This document shows positions 1 to 5,259 of a stretch of DNA of 8,889 bases, piece by piece; position 1 is the first letter of the stretch; every line of letters starts with the position of its first letter. The DNA lies in contig JBEKCP010000217.1 in the NCBI GenBank assembly GCA_050014815.1, positions 1 through 8,889 of the forward strand, in the 5' to 3' direction. The notes under the pieces are model-generated. The model was not told the DNA's origin and did no database searches. It worked only from the letters and a program-made list of their open reading frames with translations. The translations under genes and the position numbers were made by a program. This DNA comes from JBEKCP01 sp050014815. GTDB lineage: Bacteria > Planctomycetota > Planctomycetia > Pirellulales > Thermoguttaceae.

Positions 1-60
1 AGCTTCCTGCCCAACCCGGCAATCTGCGATAACGTCATCTTGACGGTCCTCCGTGAGTAG
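1..60 (+). CDS. Possible C-terminal end of an upstream gene (partial)
   Basis: Frame 1 is open from the window edge and ends at the TAG at 58-60, reading SFLPNPAICDNVILTVLRE. The 19 codons look plausible as a protein end, but an open frame this short is common by chance. No domain can be recognised. It would converge on the minus-strand RidA-like gene. Confidence 0.22.
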   Translation, partial: SFLPNPAICDNVILTVLRE

Positions 61-198
61 TCTTCCAGGACTCCTGAAAACACGCGGAGGATCGTCTTTT
101 CTTGCTCCTATGGGAACCGCAACTTCATTGCCCGCTCCCAACTCCAATATACAAAGCCACTTATCGATGCTATCATCAAGCGAAGTAGCGCTGCCCAA
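61..198. other. Non-coding stretch downstream of the RidA-like gene
   Basis: This stretch lies beyond the TAG stop (199-201, minus strand) of the RidA-like gene. I see no convincing gene, RNA or strong hairpin terminator. It is clearly less GC-rich than the genes that follow. Frame 1 stays open here and on into the antisense of the next gene, but that reading has no recognisable domain. Confidence 0.4.
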
Positions 199-1407
199 CT
201 AACTCCGCCGCGAGAAGGCGAGTCCTTCGATCTCCACCAGGAGGTCCTCGCGGCAGACGTCGGCGATCGCCGCGACGCTCGGCAACTCGCCCAGCCGGAC
301 ACTGCAGACTTCGCGGGCCGTCTGGAAATCCTCCTGCCGCTTGACGTAGACCCGCACCAGCGCCAGGTCGTCCAGGGTGGCCCCGAAGCCCGGCAGGCCG
401 TGGCGGCAGAGATTCTCCTCGGAGATCAAGGCGGCGAGGTTGTTCAGCGTCTGCCAGGTCTGGCCTTCCATGTCGCCGGCGTGCCGGGTCTCCGAGGCTG
501 TAATGCTGGCCGTGCCGGAGATGAAGAGGCATGCGAAGTCGCCGGCCACCACCGCCATCGCCCGCGAGAACTTGGGACTCTTCGGACCGTACCGGACGCT
601 GTAGTCGAACGCCGAGGTCTGCAGGGGGTTCTCCAGCGGCACCAGCGCAAGGTCCTTTCGGTCGGACGCGACGGCGATGCCGCTGAGAATCACGTCGCGC
701 CCGGCAGTGCCGATCCCCGTGCTCGCGGGATACACCGGCCGAGCGGAGCCGGCCGGGAGGCGGCTGTCGCCGAACCGCAGGCCGGAGTAGAAAGTGCTCC
801 GTGCCCGATTGAGCTCCCGGTAGCGCTCGGTGTCGCCCTCGGGCCCGACGATCTCACCCAGGTACAGCCAGGTGCGGACCATCTGCTGGTAGGAGAACCC
901 GTGCGCCTCCAGGTCGCGTCCGGCCTGCCGGAACACCTCCAAAGAGCGATCGTATACGCCACAGGTCGAGGGCGAGGGACGGATGTCGGCCAGGTGCGCC
1001 CACGCCAGGCCGCCGTGCCGCACGATCACCAGTTGCTCCGAGAATCGTTCGATCCGCACGTCGTCCGTCTGTCGCCCCACGCCGAGGGCCTCGATCTCCA
1101 GCAGCTTGCCGCCGCACGGGGCCTGAGGGATATAGGTCGTCGCCGGCAACTCGTCGCCGTAGAACTCCCGCATGATCCGGCGGCAAGCGTCCCGGTGGCC
1201 GATGTCCTTCAGAAAGACGGCCTGGTGGACGATCGAGCCGCGAGTGCCTTCTTCGCGGGTCAGCCGCTCGATGGTTCCCAGGGCGTCGCGGGCCTGCTCG
1301 GCGAGGTCTCCGCCGTTGCCGGGCACGGCCGCGGCAAAAACGTGCCGCACGCCGTCCAGATCGACGACCGAGTAACCGATGCCCTCTTTGGAGTCTTTTC
1401 GAATCAT
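199..1407 (-). CDS. Triple RidA-fold protein, FkbO/Hyg5 (chorismatase-like) branch
   Basis: This 402-aa cytoplasmic protein has no signal peptide or membrane segment. Three RidA/YjgF-like units can be seen. Unit I is at about 15-112 and holds the family-like AVFLKD, LPATTYIPQAPC and LLEIEA. Unit II is at about 120-250 and holds VYDRSLEVF, VRTWLYL, LNRARSTFY and PASTGIG, the pattern of the FkbO/Hyg5 N-terminal region. Unit III is at about 280-400 and ends in LLVEIEGLAF. Single RidA proteins deaminate reactive enamines/imines, while FkbO/Hyg5 enzymes hydrolyse chorismate. The Arg that precedes the terminal strand in active RidA (PxR) is not evident in unit III, which has LPSVAAIADV, so deaminase activity is doubtful. 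The frame stays open upstream to an ATG at 1626, but I choose the ATG at 1405-1407: homology begins just after it and the minus-strand promoter lies in between. No clear ribosome binding site is seen. It is transcribed divergently from the propeller/iron-sulfur operon. Confidence 0.85.
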   Translation of the reverse strand: MIRKDSKEGIGYSVVDLDGVRHVFAAAVPGNGGDLAEQARDALGTIERLTREEGTRGSIVHQAVFLKDIGHRDACRRIMREFYGDELPATTYIPQAPCGGKLLEIEALGVGRQTDDVRIERFSEQLVIVRHGGLAWAHLADIRPSPSTCGVYDRSLEVFRQAGRDLEAHGFSYQQMVRTWLYLGEIVGPEGDTERYRELNRARSTFYSGLRFGDSRLPAGSARPVYPASTGIGTAGRDVILSGIAVASDRKDLALVPLENPLQTSAFDYSVRYGPKSPKFSRAMAVVAGDFACLFISGTASITASETRHAGDMEGQTWQTLNNLAALISEENLCRHGLPGFGATLDDLALVRVYVKRQEDFQTAREVCSVRLGELPSVAAIADVCREDLLVEIEGLAFSRRS

Positions 1408-1492
1408 GCGGAACGCCCGGCCCCAGCCGGGCTCGTCGAGCGGGGGACCGGCCCAGGCGGGGTGCGGGGGCCGGTTCGGTAGGAGCACCCCT

Positions 1493-1521
1493 AGTTTACC
1501 CCGCCACGACACGCCTGTCGA
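1493..1521 (-). promoter_or_regulatory. Sigma70-like promoter for the RidA-like gene
   Basis: Read on the minus strand, TCGACA (1516-1521; 5 of 6 to the -35 consensus) is followed by exactly 17 bp and then TAAACT (1493-1498; 4 of 6 to the -10 consensus). The -10 lies about 86 bp upstream of the chosen ATG at 1407. The -35 overlaps a perfect inverted repeat, CGACA-CGCC-TGTCG (1507-1520), that could be an operator half-site pair. This is a pattern call only. Confidence 0.45.
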
Positions 1522-1525
1522 GGCT

Positions 1526-1554
1526 CCGATTCCAGTCCGATTCCAAGTCCGATT
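1526..1554. repeat. Three CCGATT direct repeats, about one helical turn apart
   Basis: CCGATT occurs at 1526, 1537 and 1549, i.e. at 11 and 12 bp spacing; the first two extend to TCCGATTCCA. The array lies between the two divergent promoters, and its last copy runs into the -35 box of the forward promoter at 1553. Same-face spacing next to a -35 suggests binding sites for a regulator serving both directions. It could also be a simple slippage product. Confidence 0.4.
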
Positions 1555-1581
1555 GACATCTCCGCCCATACGGGTTATCAA
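1553..1581 (+). promoter_or_regulatory. Sigma70-like promoter for the propeller/iron-sulfur operon
   Basis: A perfect -35 hexamer TTGACA (1553-1558) is followed by 17 bp and TATCAA (1576-1581; 4 of 6 to the -10 consensus). It lies about 90 bp upstream of the ATG at 1673, leaving room for a short leader. Its position inside the open upstream extension of the reading frame argues that translation starts at 1673 rather than at the ATG at 1379. Confidence 0.5.
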
Positions 1582-1672
1582 GGATATGGGCCCCACAGCG
1601 GTAAGCTCGGGCTCTCTCCCGCCCAATCATTCCCCCGGTGTGCCTCCATCCCCGGAAGGGGTCATCCTGTTG

Positions 1673-3073
1673 ATGAAGACCTCGCTGGCCGGTATTCTGA
1701 TCCCAGCCTTGTTGGCCGTTTCAGGGCTTGGTCTGTTGGTGGCGTGGGCCAATACCGGACCGTCCGTGCTCGTTAAGCCGCGACTGCCCGGCCTGGACGA
1801 TGCCCCGCGGGCGGCGTCCGCGGGGGTGGCCCTGCGGACGGCGCCGGGCGAGCCGGTCCGCTTCCAGGGGCAACCGTCCCGGATCACGGCCGCTTGGCCC
1901 TGGTTCCGCGGGCCCCGCGGCGACGCGATCGGCAAGGAGCCGGTCCGCTTGGCGCGAAGCTGGCCCCCCGGCGGCCCCAAGCGGCTTTGGAGCATCGCGT
2001 TGGGCGAAGGCTACGCCGCCGCGGCCGTCCGCGACGGCTGCGTCTACGTCCTGGATCATCTCCAAGATGCCGATGCGATGCGATGCTTCTCGTTGGACGA
2101 CGGCCGGGAGATCTGGCGCAACAGTTATCCCGCGGTAGTCCCGTTCAGCCACGGCGCGTCGCGGACCATCCCCTCGATCACGGGCGACTGCGTCCTCTCG
2201 CTTGGACCGTTATGCCACGTGGTCTGCTGGGAGGCCGCCACCGGCAAGGCCCGGTGGCTGATCGATCTCGTGGCGGATTACGGGGCGACCGTCCCGCCGT
2301 GGTATGCCGGGCAGTGCCCGTTGGTGGATACGCAGACCGACCGGCTGATCCTGGCCCCCGCCGGCAAGGCCCTCGTGATGGCCGTCGATTATCGGACGGG
2401 CCGGGTGGTTTGGGAGAGTCCGAACCCGCGGGGCTGGACCATGACCCACGTCTCGATCGTGCCGATGGAGTTTGCCGGCCGGCGGATGTACGTCTATTGC
2501 GGCAAGGGTGGGGTGGCGGGCGTTGCCGCCGACGACGGCGAATTGCTGTGGGACACGACCGACTGGCAGATCGGGGTGGCGACCTGCCCGTCGCCGCTGG
2601 TGGTCGGCAAGGGCAGGATCTTCTTTTGCGGCGGATACAACGCGGGCAGCCTCTTGATCGAGCTCCGCGAGGAGGGCGGCCGGATCATTCCCCATACCCT
2701 GTTTCGCCTCTCGGCCAAGGAGTTCGGCTCCGAGCAGCAGACGCCCATCCTCTGGAACGGTTGCCTCTACGGCGTCCGGCAGAGGGACCAGAAGTTGGTC
2801 TGCCTCGACCTGTCGGGCAAGGAGCGTTGGAACAGCGGGGGCGACAAGTTCGGCGGGGCCCCGTACCTGATCGCCGACGGCCTGATTTACGCGATGAACG
2901 ACGGCGGCGTGCTCCGGATGGCCGAGGCCACGCCCGAGGGCTACCACCGCCTGGCCGAGGCCCCGCTCATCGAGCAGGGCGTCGACAGTTGGGGGCCGCT
3001 GGCCCTGGTGGCCGGACGCCTGATCGCCCGCGATTTCACCCGCATGGTGTGTGTAGACCTGGCGGAGCACTAG
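1673..3073 (+). CDS. PQQ-like (BamB-type) beta-propeller protein, exported or membrane-anchored
   Basis: This is a 466-aa protein and the first gene of the operon. Residues 1-27 are one hydrophobic stretch with a single Lys at the N-terminus, a signal peptide or uncleaved anchor, so the body should be extracytoplasmic. The planctomycete-style opening WPWFRGPRG is at about 75-83. Propeller blades follow with recurring units of the form 'VYVLD...G(R/K)...W': DDGREIW at 142, ATGKARW at 189, RTGRVVW at 241, DDGELLW at 287, SGKERW at 381. It looks non-catalytic: such propellers usually act as scaffolds or binding surfaces, and I see no proof that PQQ is bound. The ATG at 1673 is chosen because the signal begins there and GGAAGGGG (1654-1661) lies 11 bp upstream; the frame is open back to 1379. 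The NHL gene starts 3 bp after the stop. Twelve Cys in the mature part is rather many for an exported propeller. Confidence 0.88.
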   Translation: MKTSLAGILIPALLAVSGLGLLVAWANTGPSVLVKPRLPGLDDAPRAASAGVALRTAPGEPVRFQGQPSRITAAWPWFRGPRGDAIGKEPVRLARSWPPGGPKRLWSIALGEGYAAAAVRDGCVYVLDHLQDADAMRCFSLDDGREIWRNSYPAVVPFSHGASRTIPSITGDCVLSLGPLCHVVCWEAATGKARWLIDLVADYGATVPPWYAGQCPLVDTQTDRLILAPAGKALVMAVDYRTGRVVWESPNPRGWTMTHVSIVPMEFAGRRMYVYCGKGGVAGVAADDGELLWDTTDWQIGVATCPSPLVVGKGRIFFCGGYNAGSLLIELREEGGRIIPHTLFRLSAKEFGSEQQTPILWNGCLYGVRQRDQKLVCLDLSGKERWNSGGDKFGGAPYLIADGLIYAMNDGGVLRMAEATPEGYHRLAEAPLIEQGVDSWGPLALVAGRLIARDFTRMVCVDLAEH

Positions 3074-3076
3074 ACC

Positions 3077-4162
3077 ATGAATGGACGAAATCTGCTGTGG
3101 GCGATGCTGGTGATCGGCGGAGCGTTGGCCGTCGGGGTCGTGACGGCGCTGGTCACTCCCCTCTCCCCTTTCGGGAGAGGGGCCGGGGGTGAGGGGGAAT
3201 CGCGATCTGGCTTGCCGACCGAGCTATCGGAGACGGACGATCTCGCTGGCCAACCCACCACCATCGATCCGGCTTTGCCCGAAATCGACCCGGCCCTGAT
3301 CCGCTACGAGCAGACGGCGGAGATTCCGACCGGGCTGAAAAAGGCCAACGCCCTGGCCGTCGCTCCCGGGGACATAATCTACGCCGGCGGCGACCAACGG
3401 TTGTGCAGCTTCACGGCCGACGGCACGAAACTGGCGGGAATCCCGCTGGCGGCTGAGCCGACCTGCCTGGCCATCGGCGGCGTTGACCACCGGTTGCCGG
3501 GACTGGTGCATGCCGGGCCGGGCGTGATGTATGTCGGACTGGGCAACCACATCGAGGTCCTCGACTCGGCCGGCAGTCGCCTGGCCGTCTGGGAGCCGCC
3601 GGGCGCCAAGTCGCTCTTGACCTCACTGGCGGTGGCCGACCAATACGTCGTCGCGGCCGACGCCGGCGAGAGCATTGTCTGGCGATACACCGCCGATGGA
3701 AAGCAGAAGACCCGCATCGGCGACCCCGACCCCCGGCGACACATCTCCGGCTTCTTCGTCCCCAGCCCCTACTTCGACTTGGCTCTCGGGGCCGACGGGT
3801 TGTTGTACGTAGTCAATCCGCGGGCGTTGCGGCTGGAGGGCTATACGTTCGGCGGCGACCTGGAGACGACCTGGGGCAAGGGCTCGCCGGCGATCGAAGA
3901 CTTCTTCGGCTGCTGCAACCCGGTGCATTTCGCCGTGCTGCCCGACGGCCGGTTCGTCACCGCCGAGAAGGGCTTTCCGCGAATCAAGATTTACAGCCCC
4001 GGAGGCAAGTTCGAGTGCGTCGTCGCCGGCCCGCGCCAGATGAGCCACACGGCAGCCGACATTGCGGCCGACCGGCGGGGGCGGATCCTCGCATTGGACC
4101 CTTCCACCGCGAGCGTGCGGGTCTTCCAGCCGCTTGCGGCTTCGCGATCCGGAAAGAACTGA
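3077..4162 (+). CDS. NHL-type beta-propeller protein with N-terminal membrane anchor
   Basis: This is a 361-aa protein. Residues 5-26 form a membrane segment, so the rest should lie outside the cytoplasm. From about residue 80, blades of the NHL/six-bladed type follow, e.g. ALAVAPGDIIYAGGDQRLCSF (part, from 92), VMYVGLGNHIEVLDSAG (150-166), ADGLLYVVNPRALRLEGY (239-256), PDGRFVTAEKGFPRIKIYSPGG (part, from 289) and ADRRGRILALDPSTASVRVF (331-350). A GCCNPVHF motif sits at 278-285. The role is probably a binding or scaffold surface. The start is 3 bp after the previous stop, with GGAG at 3064-3067, and the stop overlaps the next ATG by one base (TGATG), so translation is probably coupled on both sides. 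Residues 27-40 (VTPLSPFGRGAGGEG region) are encoded by an inserted palindromic repeat lying between the anchor and the propeller, where added length is tolerated. Confidence 0.85.
   Translation: MNGRNLLWAMLVIGGALAVGVVTALVTPLSPFGRGAGGEGESRSGLPTELSETDDLAGQPTTIDPALPEIDPALIRYEQTAEIPTGLKKANALAVAPGDIIYAGGDQRLCSFTADGTKLAGIPLAAEPTCLAIGGVDHRLPGLVHAGPGVMYVGLGNHIEVLDSAGSRLAVWEPPGAKSLLTSLAVADQYVVAADAGESIVWRYTADGKQKTRIGDPDPRRHISGFFVPSPYFDLALGADGLLYVVNPRALRLEGYTFGGDLETTWGKGSPAIEDFFGCCNPVHFAVLPDGRFVTAEKGFPRIKIYSPGGKFECVVAGPRQMSHTAADIAADRRGRILALDPSTASVRVFQPLAASRSGKN
3155..3197 (+). repeat. Palindromic dispersed repeat translated in frame (SPFGRGAGGEG type)
   Basis: The segment holds a perfect 10-bp stem, CCCCTCTCCC (3158-3167) and GGGAGAGGGG (3173-3182), with loop CTTTC, then CCGGGGGTGAGGG. 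From memory, this type of element is scattered through many bacterial genomes, planctomycetes among them, usually between genes. Here it adds about 14 codons just after the membrane segment of the NHL protein without breaking the frame. Confidence 0.7.
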
Positions 4163-4461
4163 TGAACGAAGAACCGACGACTGGCACGCAACAGCACGAA
4201 GGCGTTTCCTCCCGCCGTCAATGGTTCCGCGCCGCCGGGCGATGGCTCCTCCTGGGCGGCCTCGGGGCGATGTCGGTCCATTTACTGCGCCGCTCCGGCC
4301 CGCGCGGGGCCGACGGATGTCCGCCGGGCGTGGCGACGTGCGGGGGCTGCCCCCTGGCGCCCGAATGCACCGTAACGTGGAAACGAGAGTCGGGGGATCA
4401 CGGCGGGCAAGCCCGCCCGCTAAACCAAATCCCTAAATCCCTAAATCCCTTAATCCCTTAA
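4162..4461 (+). CDS. Small Tat-type protein with four cysteines; C-terminus rewritten by repeats
   Basis: This is a 99-aa protein that starts in the TGATG overlap with the NHL gene, with GGAAAGA (4151-4157) as a plausible ribosome binding site. Residues 17-42 read as a Tat signal or anchor: SRRQWFRAAG, then the hydrophobic WLLLGGLGAMSVHLL. The short outside part carries four Cys at 53, 60, 63 and 69 (C-x6-C-x2-C-x5-C; CPPGVATCGGCPLAPEC), which could bind one metal or iron-sulfur centre or form two disulfides. After about residue 77 the protein is written by repeat DNA: first a GC palindrome (4402-4417), then the 8-bp tandem array, ending at a TAA supplied by repeat unit 5. I recognise no family. 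A Tat signal just before the polyferredoxin gene suggests an accessory or small electron-transfer subunit. Confidence 0.7.
   Translation: MNEEPTTGTQQHEGVSSRRQWFRAAGRWLLLGGLGAMSVHLLRRSGPRGADGCPPGVATCGGCPLAPECTVTWKRESGDHGGQARPLNQIPKSLNPLIP
4402..4417. repeat. Short perfect palindrome GGCGGGC-AA-GCCCGCC
   Basis: Two 7-bp arms (4402-4408 and 4411-4417) are separated by AA. It lies inside the reading frame of the small Cys protein and 9 bp before the tandem array. No T-run follows, so it is not a standard intrinsic terminator; it looks like another dispersed palindromic repeat. It marks where the native end of the small protein was probably lost. Confidence 0.5.
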
Positions 4462-4610
4462 TCCCTTAATCCCTAAATCCCCAAATCCCTAAATCCCCAA
4501 ATCCCTAAATCCCCAAATCCCCAAATCCCTAAATCCCCAAATCCCCAAATCCCCAAATCCCTAAATCCCCAAATCCCCAAATCCCCAAATCCCCAAATCC
4601 CTAAATCCCT
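4427..4610. repeat. Tandem array: 23 exact-length copies of an 8-bp unit (AAATCCCY)
   Basis: The 184 bp read in perfect 8-bp register. Units 1-3, 8, 10, 13, 17, 22 and 23 are AAATCCCT. Units 4-6 are TAATCCCT. All the others are AAATCCCC, including runs of three (units 14-16) and four (units 18-21). The complementary strand has regularly spaced GGGG tracts separated by ATTT, a strong G-quadruplex pattern on the template strand of the operon. No indels are seen, so the array looks young. It gives the stop codon of the small Cys protein (TAA 4459-4461) and ends 10 bp before the polyferredoxin ATG. The 8-bp period means each unit shifts frame, so the array is not designed as a peptide repeat. Confidence 0.95.
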
Positions 4611-4620
4611 TCCGTAGCAC

Positions 4621-5238
4621 ATGGCACACGATCCAGAGAACATCGACCGTCGCGGGTTTGTGACCGGTTGCGTCCGCGTGCTCGGGGCGGTCGGCCTGGG
4701 GGGTATGGTCTCGGCGCTGGCCGTCCGCAAGGGTCGCGCCGTGGACGAAGTGTGGCAGATACAGCCCGACCACTGCATCGCCTGCGACAAGTGCCAGACC
4801 GAGTGCGTCCTGGACGTTTCGGCGGTCAAGAGTGTGCAGTGCTTCGCCCTTTGCGGCTATTGCGACGTGTGTACCGGCTACTTCCCGACGAAGTACGACG
4901 CCCTGGACACCGGGGCCGAGAACCATCTTTGCCCCACCGGGGCCATTACGCGGAAGTTCATCGAGCAGAAAGGCACGACGCGGTACTTCGAGTACACGAT
5001 CGACGAGGCGCTTTGCATTGCCTGCGGCAAGTGCGTGGTGGGCTGCCGGCTGATGAACGGATCGCTCTACCTGCAGGTGCGTCACGACCGGTGTCTGAAT
5101 TGCAACGAATGTTCGATCGCCGTGGCCTGCCCGACGCAGGCATTCCGCCGCGTGAGAGCCAGTTCGCCGAACCTGTTGGGGCAGGCGGCCCGCGAGGCGG
5201 AAGAAGCCCTGGCGCGGAGGCAAGCCCGGAAAAGTTGA
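4621..5238 (+). CDS. Tat-exported polyferredoxin, NapG-like architecture
   Basis: This is a 205-aa protein. A Tat signal is seen at 9-34 (DRRGFVTG, then a Gly/Ala/Leu core), so the folded protein should be exported with its clusters. It has 17 Cys after the signal: 52, 55, 58, 62 (CxxCxxCxxxC); 74, 78, 81, 84; 104 followed by Pro; 132, 135, 138, 142 (CxxCxxCxxxC); 158, 161, 164 and 170 followed by Pro. This fits two ferredoxin-like halves with up to four [4Fe-4S] clusters and one spare Cys in the 74-84 group. Length, signal and cluster number match NapG, the electron-transfer partner of the membrane protein NapH; the next gene is NapH/NosR-like, supporting a pair. The order of motifs differs enough that it need not be a true NapG. 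The ATG is 10 bp after the tandem array and has no Shine-Dalgarno sequence. The C-terminus (about 186-205) is an Ala/Glu/Arg-rich helix. Confidence 0.85.
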   Translation: MAHDPENIDRRGFVTGCVRVLGAVGLGGMVSALAVRKGRAVDEVWQIQPDHCIACDKCQTECVLDVSAVKSVQCFALCGYCDVCTGYFPTKYDALDTGAENHLCPTGAITRKFIEQKGTTRYFEYTIDEALCIACGKCVVGCRLMNGSLYLQVRHDRCLNCNECSIAVACPTQAFRRVRASSPNLLGQAAREAEEALARRQARKS

Positions 5239-5259
5239 ACCAGTTGTAGAGAACTGCCG

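Noticed and set aside
400..1482. A 360-codon open frame on the plus strand
   Set aside because: It is antisense to the RidA-like gene, which has clear family motifs; this frame has none.
1408..1626. Longer N-terminus for the RidA-like protein (ATG at 1626)
   Set aside because: The added 73 residues show no domain and would cover the divergent promoters and repeats; the shorter start fits the family.
1379..1672. Longer N-terminus for the first propeller (ATG at 1379)
   Set aside because: It would overlap the start of the divergent gene and bury the signal peptide; the TTGACA promoter at 1553 lies inside it.
1894..3192. A 432-codon open frame on the plus strand
   Set aside because: It is an alternative frame of the first propeller gene, extremely Arg/Gly/Pro-rich, and runs past that gene's stop into the next.
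4402..4417. Transcription terminator between the small Cys protein and the polyferredoxin
   Set aside because: The palindrome has only a 2-nt loop and no following T-run on the plus strand, and it lies within a reading frame.
4427..4610. CRISPR array or telomere-like repeat
   Set aside because: The units are 8 bp and directly abutting, with no spacers, so it is not CRISPR. It resembles CCCTAAA telomere repeats only in composition; the period is 8, not 7, and the location is inside an operon.
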